In this document: positions 1-9,268 of the stretch, one piece after another
Layout: each line of letters opens with the position of its first letter
Position numbering within the stretch: position 1 is the stretch's first letter
Assembly (NCBI GenBank): GCA_007119795.1
Contig: SKOZ01000077.1
Span: 1-50,137 of the forward strand
From: Planctomycetales bacterium
GTDB taxonomy: Bacteria > Planctomycetota > Planctomycetia > Pirellulales > Thermoguttaceae
Direction: 5' to 3'
Length of the DNA: 50,137 bases
Translations under genes and position numbers: made by a program
The notes under the pieces: model-generated
Seen by the model: only the letters and a program-made list of their open reading frames with translations
What the model was told of the DNA's origin: nothing
Database searches by the model: none

Positions 1-3000
1 ACCGCCGTGGTGAGGAGGGGGATCGCCGTGACTGCGGTGAGGTTCTCCAAGGAGTACACCTGCATGGTAGGCGCCGTCTCCTCGTCTTCCGGTTCGCCCA
101 GCGTGTCGATCAGCTCGCGGATCCGCTCGTGGTCGGCAGGGCGGGCGACCACGATCACGTGCCGCGGGTCGGCCCCCGCGGTGATGCGGGCCACGGGCGC
201 CGCCTGCTGGAGGATGGGGATCGTCGCCGTGGCGGTGCCCGAGGGGAGCGTGTAACGCTTGGTCTCCGGCCCCCCCTCCGCTTCGCCGTCCATTTGCGCC
301 GAGAGCTGCTCGATCGCCCGCCGGATGCGGCCGTGGTCGGCGGGGCGGGCGTAGACGACCAGGCGCTGCGGATCGGTGACCGCCGGGGTGTACTGCGCGT
401 TGGGAACCGCCTCGCGGAGCATGGGGATCGCCTGCCAGGTGGTGACGTTTTCCAGGGTATAGACCTCGACCTCGCGGGCCTGCCCCTCCGACTCGGCGAT
501 GAACTGCTCGGCCAGCTCGGCGATCCGCTCGTGCTCGTCGGGGCGGGCCAGGACCAGGGCATGTTGCGGATCACTTCCCTGGGTGATCCGCGCATTGGGA
601 ACCGCCTGGGTGATCAACTCGGTGACACTGGTCATCGGGGTCGTACCGATGTCGTAGGCCACCACCGTGGATCGGCTCTCTGGCGGGCCAGTATCGGCGA
701 TCTGGTCGATGATCCCCTGCACCGTCTCGTGGTCCCGGGGCCGGGCCCAGACGATCAGCTCCCGCGGATCCGTGCCCACGGTGAGCTGGGCCCGCGGCAC
801 CGCCTGGCGGAGCATGTTCACGGCGCTCATCAGGTGGGCGCCGCGGAGCGTGTAGGTGACGGCCTCGTAATCCGCGCGGTTGCCGGCCTCCCCCTGGAGT
901 TCGTTGATCGCCTCGGCGATCGCCTCGTGGTCCTCGGGCGTGGCGAAGGCCAGGATCGTCGAGGTCTCCGCGTCGGCGACGATGCGCGCCTCCGGGGCGA
1001 CGCTGCGGAGGGCGAAAGAGAGTGTCGTCGGGTTGCCGGTCTCGATGGGATAGACGACCATCTTGGGGCGGAACCTCTCGTCCGGCGTCTGCAGGGCCTC
1101 GATGGCCGTGGCCAGACGGTCCAGGTCGCTCGTGCGGCCCCAGGCCATGAGGTTCGTTCCCTGTCTGTCAGCTCCCAGGGTCACCTCGGGCATCATCTCC
1201 TGGAGGATGGTCACGGCGATCCGGGCGTCGATCTCGCGCAGCGGGAAGACCCGCGCCTGCTCGAGGGCGTCGCCCACCGTCCCCGAGTCCATTTCCTCCA
1301 GGGTCTCGAGGATCTCGCCGCGCTCCGCGGGGGGGGCGTAGATCATCAGCCGCCGCAGGCGGGGGTCGAGCACGAACTCGATGTCCGGGAAGAGCCGTTC
1401 CACCACCTCCAGGAGGCTCTCCGGATCGGCCTCACGGATCTGGTAGACGCTGAGCCGGTAGCGGGTCTCCGTCTCCGCCTCGGCCTCCAGCCCCTCGAGC
1501 ATCGAAGCCAGCATGGCGTGCTGGCTCTGCCGCGCCCACACGGCCAGTTCGCCCGGGGCGCCGTCGGTGATCAACTCGATCCCCGGCATGTCCTCGCGGA
1601 GGCTGGGAAGCAGGGCCTCGAACCGCCTCCGCTGCACCGAGGTGACCGGATAGATCACCAGCTCGCGATCCGTCCCGGTGGCCGTCTCCGCGATCTCGTC
1701 CAGATTATCCCGGATGATCTCGTGCTCGGCCGGTGTGGCCACCACCATCAGGCGCATGGTGGTCTGGTCGAGCGTAATCTGGGCTTGGGGGGCCAGTTCG
1801 GTGAGCCCCTGCACCAGCGTTGGCGGCGGGGTCCGCTCCAGCGTATAGAACTTGAGCAGGGGGTCGTCCGGCCCGCGCCTGTCCGGCTGGAGCTCGGCGA
1901 GCGCGGCGCGGATGCCTGCCAGGTCTTCGGGGGCGGCTACGGCCACCAGCGTCCCCGTCTGCGGATCGACGCTCACTTGCGCCGCGGGGAAGAGGCGTTC
2001 CAGGAGCTCGGTCGCCATAGTGGGATCGACGCGGCCCAGGGTGAATGTCTGCATCTGCCGGGAAACACCGGCCGTCCCCTCCTCGCTGAACCGCTCGATG
2101 GCTCCGCGGAGCTTCTCGTGGTCGCTGGGGACGGCCCAGACCGTGAGGCGTCCAAGACGAGCGTCGAGGCGGATGGTGGCCTCCGGCGCGATCGCCTCGA
2201 GCGTCTCGAGGATCTGCTCGGCCTCGGTGGGCTGGGGGGTGGGCATCGTCCAGCGTCCGAAGCGGTCGCGGCTGGGCGTTACCGGACGGGGTGTATCGTC
2301 CACCGGGCCGATGGTGTAGATTTCCAGCCGCGGCTGCCGGTCGGCGGGGGCATCGGTGTGAATCTGCTCGATGGCCGACTCGATCGTCTCGTGGTCGCGC
2401 GGCGCAGCCACCGCCATCAGCCGCCGCCCCTGGGTGTCGAGGCTGAGCTGGGCCCGCGGCACCAGTTCCTGGAGGCTATCCAGCAGCACGGGGGGCGGCT
2501 CCTGTTCCAGCGAATAGGTGCGCAGCTCGCGCGTCTGCGGGCCGGCCCCCTCGGGTTCGAGCTGGAAGAGCGTCTCGCGGATGCCCTCCAAGTCGTTGGG
2601 CAACGCGACCGCCATCAGCGTTCCCGCCTGAACGTCGACGCTCAGATGAGCTGCGGGATACAGGCGCTCCAGGAGTTCCATCACGGTGTCGGGATCGGCG
2701 CGGTGCAGGGAGAATACCTCCACCTGCCGCGTACCGCCGACCGGTCCCGCCTCGGTGAGCTTCTCGATGGCCCGGCTGAGCCTCTCGTGCTCCTTCGGCA
2801 GCGCCCAGACGGTCAGACGGCCGCTCTGGGCGTCGAGGTTGATCTCGGCATCGGGGGCGATCGCCTCCAGCGTTTCCACGAGTTGCTCCGCCGGGCTGGG
2901 GTTTGCCGGGAGGGTCGTCCAACCGCCCCATGGGGAGCGGACGCGCCGCGCCGGACCCGGCGTATCGTCCAGCGGATCGATGGTGTAAACCTCCAGGGTC

Positions 3001-6000
3001 GGCTGCCGCTCCTCGGGTGGGTCGGCATGCATGTCGTCCACCGCGGCCTGGATCATCTCGTGCTGCCGCGGCGTGGCCACGGCGAGCAGCCGGCGGCTCG
3101 CCGGGTCCATGGTGATCTGAGCCCGGGGCATCATCTCCCGAAGCCCCAAGAGGAGGGTGTAGGTCGGAGTGATCTCCAGGTTGTAGGCGCGCAGCTCGGG
3201 TGCCCCCGGGCTCCCCGCCTCCGGCGAGAGCCGTTCGAGGGTGTCCTCGATCCTGGCGTGTTCGTCAGCCGTGGCCAGAACCGCCAGCCGGCCGGTCTGC
3301 TCGTCGGTGGTCAGGCGGGCGTGGGGCACCAGCGTCTCGAGCAGTTCACCGGCGAGGGCGGCATCGCCCTGGGGGAGGTAGTAGATGGCGATCGAGCGAT
3401 CGCCGCCCACCTCGGCATCGTGCCCCATTTTTTCCACCGTGGCGCGGATCGCCTCGTGGTCGGCCGGTGTGCCCCAGGCCACCAGGCGGCCGGTGCGGGC
3501 GTCGAGAGTTAGCCGGGCCTCCTCGGAGACTACTTCGTAGAGTGTATTCACGAGCCCTTCGGCCGGGCTGAACTGTTCCTGCCACTGCGTGCGGCCCCAG
3601 GTGTCGGTGATCCGCCGGGGCGACCGCGGGCGGTCGTCGAGCGGTCCGACGTGGTAGACCTCGATCCGCGGCCGCCGCCCGGGCGGAGCCTCCTCCTGCA
3701 TCTGGTCGATGACCTCGGTGATCGTCTCGTGATCCCGCTCGCGGGCATAGGCGACGATCCGCTCGGCGACCGGGTCGTGGGTGAGGCGGGCATCGGGCAC
3801 CAGCTCGGCGAGCATTTCCATGGCCACCTGGGGGTCGGCCTCCGTCACGGAATAGGTCTGGAACGTCTCCCGCCAGCGGCCCGGCTCGCCGGCGTCGAGC
3901 TGGGCCAGCGAGGCGCGGATGTCTTCGTGGTCGGCGCTGCGCGCCCAGATCATCACCTGCCCGGCACGGCGGTCGAAGGCCACGCGCGCGTCAGGATAGA
4001 GCTCTTCGATCATCTCCACGAGGCTTTCCGGTTCGGCGGCGCCGACCGGATACGCCAGGAGGCGATGACGCTGTGCGGGAGGCACCTCGCGGCGGAGCTG
4101 CTCGAGGATGTCGGCGATCAACTCGTGCTGGGCGGGACGGGCCCAGATGGCCACCTCGTCGGCGTCGTCCTCGGAGACGACGCGGATGCCGGGGAGCTCG
4201 TCGGCGGCGCCTTCGAGGACGGCTTCGAAGCGGACCCGCTCCTGGGGCGATACCGGGTACACGACCAGCCGGCTGCGCTCTTCGGCCGGAAGCGCCGTCT
4301 CGATGCGTTCCAGGGTGCGCGCCAGAGTCTCATGGTCGGCCGGCGAAGCGACGACGAGGAGGCGCTCCCGCTGTTCGTCGAGGGAGATATCGGCCTCGGG
4401 CGCGAGGGTGCGAAGGACGTCGAGCAGGTTGGGCGGAGGAGACTGCCGGAGGGTGTAGAAGCGGAGTTCGGGCTCGTCGGGCCGCGGGGTGGTCGACTGG
4501 AGCTGGTCGAGCAGGGCGCGGATGGTGCGGTGGTCTTCCGGGCTGGCCACGGCGACGAGGTTGCCGGCTTGGCGGTCGATCCTCAGGTCGGCCTCGGGGA
4601 TCAGGTCGCCGAGAATCGCCATGGTGGTGTCGGGGTCGGCCTCGGTGAGCGGGTAGACCTCCAGTTGGGGAGTGACGCCGGGCTCCCCCTCGTGGCCCAA
4701 CTCGCCGAGCGCCGCCGCGATGCGCGCGTGCTCGGCGGGGCTGGCGTAGGCAAGGATGGTCTGCGTCTGGGGATCCGGAGTGAACGTCGCCCGCGGGGCG
4801 ACTTCCCGGAGGGTCGGGACAACCTGGTCCAGGTCGGCGCCGCGAACCCGGTAAAGCTCGAAACGCGGCTGCCGTTCGGCGGGGCGGTCCCCCTCCAGTT
4901 CGGCAAGTGCCCGGCCGATGGCCTCGTGTTCGTCGGCTTCGGCCCAGACGAGCAGGCGACCGGTGCGCGGTTCGTGCGTGATCTGTGCGTTGGGGAAGCG
5001 GTCGGAAAGCGTGGCGACTGCGGCGCTCGGGTCGGGAACATCGAGGGGGTAGCCGACCAGTTGCTGCGCCGCGGCGGGACCGGCTTCGCGCACCGCCTCG
5101 AGCGCCGCTTCCACGGCCTCGTGCTCGGCCGGCGTGGCCACGACGAGAAGGCGATGGTGATCGGCGTCCAGACTGACCTCCGCGCGGGGCGCCACGTCGG
5201 AGAGGACTGCGACGAGATCCTCGGGAGCATCGCGTTCGACGGAATAGACCCGCAGGCCGCGCGTACGCGGCCCGGCCTCGCCGGCCTCGGCCAGCGTGGC
5301 GACGATCCGCTCGTGATCCGCGTCCGACGCCACCACGAGGAGGCGATCGTTCTCGGCGTCCGGTTCGATGCGGGCCCGAGGGGCCAACCCGCGGAGGGCC
5401 TCGAGGAGGCTGCTCGAAAGGGGTTCGCGGAGGGGATGGAAACGCAGCTCCATCGCCCCCGGGCCCGTGTGCGTGGCGAGCTGCTCAAGGGTGGTGGCGA
5501 TGGCGCGCTGCTCGGCCGCCGTGGCGAAGGCCACCAGGCTGTCCGTCTCGGCGCTGGCCGTGATCCGGGCTCCAGGGAGGACGTCGCTGAGCACCTCGAG
5601 TACATCTGCGGGGCTGGTGCCCTGGAGCGGATAAACGACCAACTGGCGGGTGCCGTCCACCTCGCTGCCCACGAGCCTCTCGACCGCATCGCGAAGGAGT
5701 TCGTGTTCGTCGTCCAGCGCCCAGGCGACCACCCGGCCGCCGGCGGCATCGAGGGTGAGCTGGGCGTTGGGCGCCACGTTCCGCAGCGTGGCGAGCAGGG
5801 GATGCTCGAGCTCCGCGCCGGGCCGCTGCGGCGGCATCGGATCGATCGGCCCCACCTCGTAGACCTCGAGCCGCGGCTCCCGCTCGACTGCCTCCTTGGC
5901 CCGGATCCGCTCGAGAACTCGCTGCACGACCGCATGTTGCGACGGCGTCGCGTAAACCGTCAGCTGGTCGTGCTCCGGATCCATAATCAGACGTACGCCG

Positions 6001-6914
6001 GAGAGCAGAGTCTCGAGCACCTCCTGGGCGGCGTCGGCGTCGACCGCGCCGATCTCGTAGACGGCCAGTTCCGGAACCTCCGGCTCGCGCGGGGGGCGCG
6101 GCTCGGGCTCGGGATCGGGCGGGGGGGGCTCGCGGATCTGTTGGACCGTGCGAGCCACATGACGGAGCAACCCTGCCGCATCCGTGACTTCCACCTGCTG
6201 CGTTGCCGGCAGGGCGACGAAGCGGCCGTGGGGATTGAGCAGGGAACGGACTTCGGCCTCCACGATCTTCGGGTCGCGGCGGCCGATGGGAATCCGCACC
6301 GTAACCAAGTCGAAATCGCGATAATCGGCGAGATCGTCAACCGTGGCGCGGGGGATCATCCCCGCTACGGCCCCCGGAAGGTCCTCGGCGAGATCGACGA
6401 CCGTCAACATCCGATCCCGGCGGATCAGGGCGAAGCCCTGCATCAGCAGGGCCTGGTTGATGATCTCGATGGCTTCGTCGGGAGTGAACTCCCGGGTATC
6501 CGTGTAGTTGAAGGTCCCCGGCGGCGGCCTTTGCACCACCAGGGAAAGATCGGCCTGATCGGCAAGCCATTCGAGGACGTCGATCCAACGCTGGAAACGG
6601 AAGGCGAACCGCAGACGCGGTTCGGGCTCCGGTTCGGGGTCCGGCTCCGGCTCCGGCTCCGGCTCCGGTTCGGATTCCGCTTCGGATTCCGGTTCGACTT
6701 CGGCGTCGCCTTCCGGTGGCGTCTCCGCCGCATCGGCCGCCGGAGTCTCCGCCCCCGATCCAGACTCCGCGGCCTCCTCGTTTGCTTCCTCTTGAGCTTG
6801 CGCAAGCGCAGCGGTCGGGCTGGCTGCCGAGACGGCGAAGAACGTCCCAGCGACCACCAGGATCGGCAGCGCGCGCAGCAGCGATCGCAGTCGAAGGGCG
6901 TTGAGGGGCATCAT
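1..6914 (-). CDS. Giant exported protein of about 30 tandem Secretin_N (NolW-type) modules, 3' end outside window
   Basis: The frame is open from ATG 6914 to the window edge, 2304 codons without a stop, so the C-terminus is missing. GGAG lies five bases before the first of two adjacent ATGs. Residues 1-40 are a signal peptide ending near ALAQA, followed by a Glu/Pro linker. A secretin/TonB short N-domain-like region (about 100-160) is next, then a divergent repeat and at least 29 modules of 60-80 residues. Each module follows one pattern: a hydrophobic strand (VYxL), a helix with ExL, PxAxI, a D-rich turn, LxVxA, then a DHExI-type helix. That is the Secretin_N (PF03958-like) pattern, present in one to four copies in GspD or PilQ. 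No secretin channel is visible; it could follow downstream, or the protein could be a periplasmic scaffold. Function unknown. The module assignment is by eye but very regular. Confidence 0.9.
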   Translation of the reverse strand, partial: MMPLNALRLRSLLRALPILVVAGTFFAVSAASPTAALAQAQEEANEEAAESGSGAETPAADAAETPPEGDAEVEPESEAESEPEPEPEPEPDPEPEPEPRLRFAFRFQRWIDVLEWLADQADLSLVVQRPPPGTFNYTDTREFTPDEAIEIINQALLMQGFALIRRDRMLTVVDLAEDLPGAVAGMIPRATVDDLADYRDFDLVTVRIPIGRRDPKIVEAEVRSLLNPHGRFVALPATQQVEVTDAAGLLRHVARTVQQIREPPPPDPEPEPRPPREPEVPELAVYEIGAVDADAAQEVLETLLSGVRLIMDPEHDQLTVYATPSQHAVVQRVLERIRAKEAVEREPRLEVYEVGPIDPMPPQRPGAELEHPLLATLRNVAPNAQLTLDAAGGRVVAWALDDEHELLRDAVERLVGSEVDGTRQLVVYPLQGTSPADVLEVLSDVLPGARITASAETDSLVAFATAAEQRAIATTLEQLATHTGPGAMELRFHPLREPLSSSLLEALRGLAPRARIEPDAENDRLLVVASDADHERIVATLAEAGEAGPRTRGLRVYSVERDAPEDLVAVLSDVAPRAEVSLDADHHRLLVVATPAEHEAVEAALEAVREAGPAAAQQLVGYPLDVPDPSAAVATLSDRFPNAQITHEPRTGRLLVWAEADEHEAIGRALAELEGDRPAERQPRFELYRVRGADLDQVVPTLREVAPRATFTPDPQTQTILAYASPAEHARIAAALGELGHEGEPGVTPQLEVYPLTEADPDTTMAILGDLIPEADLRIDRQAGNLVAVASPEDHRTIRALLDQLQSTTPRPDEPELRFYTLRQSPPPNLLDVLRTLAPEADISLDEQRERLLVVASPADHETLARTLERIETALPAEERSRLVVYPVSPQERVRFEAVLEGAADELPGIRVVSEDDADEVAIWARPAQHELIADILEQLRREVPPAQRHRLLAYPVGAAEPESLVEMIEELYPDARVAFDRRAGQVMIWARSADHEDIRASLAQLDAGEPGRWRETFQTYSVTEADPQVAMEMLAELVPDARLTHDPVAERIVAYARERDHETITEVIDQMQEEAPPGRRPRIEVYHVGPLDDRPRSPRRITDTWGRTQWQEQFSPAEGLVNTLYEVVSEEARLTLDARTGRLVAWGTPADHEAIRATVEKMGHDAEVGGDRSIAIYYLPQGDAALAGELLETLVPHARLTTDEQTGRLAVLATADEHARIEDTLERLSPEAGSPGAPELRAYNLEITPTYTLLLGLREMMPRAQITMDPASRRLLAVATPRQHEMIQAAVDDMHADPPEERQPTLEVYTIDPLDDTPGPARRVRSPWGGWTTLPANPSPAEQLVETLEAIAPDAEINLDAQSGRLTVWALPKEHERLSRAIEKLTEAGPVGGTRQVEVFSLHRADPDTVMELLERLYPAAHLSVDVQAGTLMAVALPNDLEGIRETLFQLEPEGAGPQTRELRTYSLEQEPPPVLLDSLQELVPRAQLSLDTQGRRLMAVAAPRDHETIESAIEQIHTDAPADRQPRLEIYTIGPVDDTPRPVTPSRDRFGRWTMPTPQPTEAEQILETLEAIAPEATIRLDARLGRLTVWAVPSDHEKLRGAIERFSEEGTAGVSRQMQTFTLGRVDPTMATELLERLFPAAQVSVDPQTGTLVAVAAPEDLAGIRAALAELQPDRRGPDDPLLKFYTLERTPPPTLVQGLTELAPQAQITLDQTTMRLMVVATPAEHEIIRDNLDEIAETATGTDRELVIYPVTSVQRRRFEALLPSLREDMPGIELITDGAPGELAVWARQSQHAMLASMLEGLEAEAETETRYRLSVYQIREADPESLLEVVERLFPDIEFVLDPRLRRLMIYAPPAERGEILETLEEMDSGTVGDALEQARVFPLREIDARIAVTILQEMMPEVTLGADRQGTNLMAWGRTSDLDRLATAIEALQTPDERFRPKMVVYPIETGNPTTLSFALRSVAPEARIVADAETSTILAFATPEDHEAIAEAINELQGEAGNRADYEAVTYTLRGAHLMSAVNMLRQAVPRAQLTVGTDPRELIVWARPRDHETVQGIIDQIADTGPPESRSTVVAYDIGTTPMTSVTELITQAVPNARITQGSDPQHALVLARPDEHERIAELAEQFIAESEGQAREVEVYTLENVTTWQAIPMLREAVPNAQYTPAVTDPQRLVVYARPADHGRIRRAIEQLSAQMDGEAEGGPETKRYTLPSGTATATIPILQQAAPVARITAGADPRHVIVVARPADHERIRELIDTLGEPEDEETAPTMQVYSLENLTAVTAIPLLTTA

Positions 6915-7351
6915 CACTGCTCCAGGTGGGGGTTGGCGAAGCAAAGGTGGGATTAATTCCAACTTACCTGGCCACCCTCTTCCCGTAAAGCCGCGACTAC
7001 GGAAATCTCGGCCTGTGCGGGACTAACGCGCCGGCTCCCTCGCGCAAATCCTTGGCGATCACCGCACCGTCCAGGGAACGAAAACCAGCAGAAAGAGAAG
7101 GAGTTGACCCGCCCGAATAGACCGCTACGGGCCACCCGAGCCACCTCTTGGGGGTGTTGTGCTTGTGGTTCGATGGAAGGGGGCTTCGGATTGCGCGTTC
7201 CACGACGGCTATTACGTTTGCCGCACTGAAGTGGCCCTGGGAGAGGATATCGAGATGGCGTCCGGGAGACGAACTCGGTGCGCGAGCCTGCCGCACCGAC
7301 CGGCGGCACGGCGCGATACGACGGGACGAGGCGAGGGCAAGAAATGAGAAA
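6915..7351. other. Intergenic region between two minus-strand genes
   Basis: This stretch lies upstream of the giant repeat gene and downstream of the terminator of the cysteine-rich gene. Several short overlapping frames exist on both strands, but none has a convincing ribosome binding site, composition or recognisable motif. It should hold the promoter of the giant gene; I see no clear -35/-10 pair. No tRNA-like or other RNA structure was recognised. Confidence 0.5.
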
Positions 7352-7382
7352 GGCCCGCCCGGGTGGGTCGCCCGGGCGGGCC
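7352..7382 (-). terminator. Intrinsic terminator of the cysteine-rich protein gene
   Basis: A perfect 12-bp inverted repeat, GGCCCGCCCGGG at 7352-7363 and its complement at 7371-7382, encloses a 7-nt loop. Read on the minus strand it is followed directly by TTTCTCATTT. It begins about 30 bases after the stop codon of the minus-strand gene that ends at 7413, as expected for a rho-independent terminator. Confidence 0.85.
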
Positions 7383-7412
7383 GACGCGTCGCATCGTTTG
7401 GACTCTCGACAA

Positions 7413-8168
7413 TCAGTTGCGGACCGCGGCGCGGCTCGTCTGGTAGACGTTGTGGCCGTAGGGCATCAACGCCGAGTTGTCGGGCTTCGGCGCCGGCTCG
7501 ATGCCGTTGGGCTCGCCGTTGGCGGGCGCCGCGGTGGGCTCGCCGTTCCCGTTGACGTGCCAGCCGTTGCAGCCCACCACGCTGTCCGTGCAGGAGATCA
7601 CGCGCACTTTGGGCCGCGGGGTCAAGAGACCGGCGAGGAAGTCGAGCACGGGGCGGCGGCAGGGTTGCGGGCAGGCCACCTCGCAGCCGGGATCGTATGC
7701 GACGGGCTCGGGGCAGCAGACAGGCTTCCGCTGCAGCAGGCCCAGGAGCGGCCTATGACAGGCGACCTTCGCGAAGCCGGGCTCACAGCTCGGCACCGCT
7801 TCACACGCGGCGACCGGCGTGCAGGGCTCCGGCGTGCAGACCGCCACCGGCGTGCAGGGCTCCGGCGTGCAGACCGCTGCCGGGGTGCAGGGGTCGGCGC
7901 AGACGGCCGTCGGGCAACGGTGGCAGGCGAACAGGCCCCTCAGACCGGCAAACAGGTCGAGGGGCTTGCGGGCGCAGGGGTCGCAGACCCACCCGCAATC
8001 CTCGACCGGAGTGCAGGGATCCGGGCAGTGGGCGATCACTTCGCCGCACGGAGTGCAGCCCTTGTTGTCTTCCAGCCTCAGCAGGTTGCCCAGGAGCTCG
8101 AAACCGAACCCTTGGCTGCTCAAGGCAACGCTCAGCACGAGCGCTCCAACAATCATTCTTCCTTTCAT
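7413..8168 (-). CDS. Secreted cysteine-rich protein with CTPEP repeats
   Basis: This gene encodes a 251-residue protein. A signal peptide (MKGRMIVGALVLSVALSSQG) opens the protein, so it is exported. The mature part has many cysteines in short CxPC, CxPEPC and CP(Q)PC motifs, with a tandem 11-residue unit around VCTPEPCTPVA. The tail is Asn/Gly/Pro-rich and lacks cysteines. The ATG at 8168 is preceded by AAGGAG ten bases upstream; an in-frame ATG at 8189 lies before that site and is less likely. The gene stands alone with its own terminator. Cysteine-rich secreted proteins of this look are common in planctomycetes and may be disulfide-linked envelope components, but no function is established here. 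Expression of a product is likely from the signal peptide, ribosome site and terminator. Confidence 0.8.
   Translation of the reverse strand: MKGRMIVGALVLSVALSSQGFGFELLGNLLRLEDNKGCTPCGEVIAHCPDPCTPVEDCGWVCDPCARKPLDLFAGLRGLFACHRCPTAVCADPCTPAAVCTPEPCTPVAVCTPEPCTPVAACEAVPSCEPGFAKVACHRPLLGLLQRKPVCCPEPVAYDPGCEVACPQPCRRPVLDFLAGLLTPRPKVRVISCTDSVVGCNGWHVNGNGEPTAAPANGEPNGIEPAPKPDNSALMPYGHNVYQTSRAAVRN
7813..7878 (-). repeat. Two tandem 33-bp units inside the cysteine-rich gene
   Basis: The 33-bp unit at 7813-7845 is repeated at 7846-7878 with a single difference at the last base. Each encodes eleven residues containing two cysteines. A degenerate third unit follows, starting near 7879. The near identity points to recent duplication or slippage. 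Confidence 0.85.
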
Positions 8169-8833
8169 CGAGCAACGTCTCCTTTCCATGGAACTGGGGG
8201 AAGCTCGCGTTCCGCCTTGGCGACCGACGGGGTTCGTCGTGCGGATTGGGCACGTCGCGCGACTTCGTCGCGTGCAACGCGTCTCTTCCGCAGCGGCGGG
8301 CGTCCCTCCGCCGCGGGTTCGGCGGTCGGGGAAAGTGGGTCAACAGCCCCATTCGTTCCAGCGACGAATCACGCCAGGCAGGTCGATCCATTCCGCGACC
8401 CACAATCGTTTCCCTGCCCGGCGCCTCGGTGACGCGCCATTCCGAGCACGTGTCAAGCGATTGGGGTCAGTTGTTCGTATCGGCTGCCCGCCGAACGCGC
8501 TTGAGCACGCAGAAGTATTTTTCCACCAAAGGGTTACGTGTAGTGTTGCCGTTGACATTGCGGCAGGCGTAAGCGAGGCAAGATGCGGCGGGAATGCGGC
8601 CCGCTCGGCTTCGCCGTGGAGCGCTTCCCGCTAGGCCTGTCGACCGAAGGATGCCAAGGGACGACGATTCCCCCAGGACCGGTCGGCAACCCCTGGCAGG
8701 CCGCGGGGGAGCACCGGTGGCAGGGTGCAGCCCCGTCGGGTAGGCTGGGAGATGGTCGCAGACGACGACGCCCCTGAGGTTCGCCGCAGGGAGGCCGGAG
8801 AGACCGACGATGGCCGGAGGAGGAACGCCAGTG
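8169..8833. other. Intergenic region between divergent genes
   Basis: This region separates the minus-strand cysteine-rich gene from the plus-strand cupin gene. It should hold both promoters. A TTGACA is present at 8552-8557 but has no convincing -10 at the right distance. Around 8513-8560 the sequence is less GC-rich than its surroundings. A small perfect hairpin, CGCGAC/GTCGCG with a TTC loop, lies at 8258-8272. Short frames on both strands lack coding character; no RNA gene was recognised. Confidence 0.5.
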
Positions 8834-9202
8834 ATGGAGAATCGAAAGCCTCGCCCTCGTGTCGTCGACCTGGCGGCACTGCCCGCCTCGGACTGCCCGT
8901 GCGGCAAGGCGCAGCGGGCCTTTGCCGACGTGTCGGATTATCCCGCCACGCTGCACCGCACCGAGATCACCGCTGAGGCGAAGCCGCACTATCACCAACG
9001 ATTGACCGAGCTCTATTACGTCTTGACCTGCGAGACGGGGGCAGCGTTGGAGTTGGACGGGGAGCGGGTCGCCGTGCGCCCCGGCACGGCGGTGCTGATC
9101 CCGCCGGGCGTCGTCCACCGCGCCGTCGGCTGCATGACCATCCTCAACTTCGTGATTCCCAAGTTCGACCCGGACGACGAGATTCTCGCCGGTGAGGCAT
9201 GA
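8834..9202 (+). CDS. Small cupin-domain protein
   Basis: This is a 122-residue single-domain cupin. The metal-binding motif 1 is visible as HYHQRLTELYYVL (two His and a Glu) and motif 2 as PPGVVHRAVG, with a G-rich turn between the strands. The protein has no signal peptide and is probably cytoplasmic. ATG 8834 is preceded by a strong GGAGGAGG nine bases upstream; an in-frame ATG at 8810 precedes that site and is disfavoured. The gene lies 66 bp upstream of an exported beta-propeller gene on the same strand, so the two may be co-transcribed. Cupins of this size include sugar isomerases, dioxygenases and small-molecule sensors; the substrate cannot be told from sequence. Confidence 0.85.
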   Translation: MENRKPRPRVVDLAALPASDCPCGKAQRAFADVSDYPATLHRTEITAEAKPHYHQRLTELYYVLTCETGAALELDGERVAVRPGTAVLIPPGVVHRAVGCMTILNFVIPKFDPDDEILAGEA

Positions 9203-9268
9203 CCTCGCCGGCAGGATTTCCGCCGCAATCCCCGCCCGCCACCCGGCCGCCGGGGACGAAGACCTGCC

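Noticed and set aside
129..3512. A 1127-codon plus-strand frame
   Set aside because: It is the codon-aligned antisense of the giant secretin-repeat gene. The minus-strand reading shows a signal peptide and regular repeats; the plus reading shows only Arg/Gly/Asp-rich noise.
3651..6956. A 1101-codon plus-strand frame
   Set aside because: Same reason: antisense of the giant gene.
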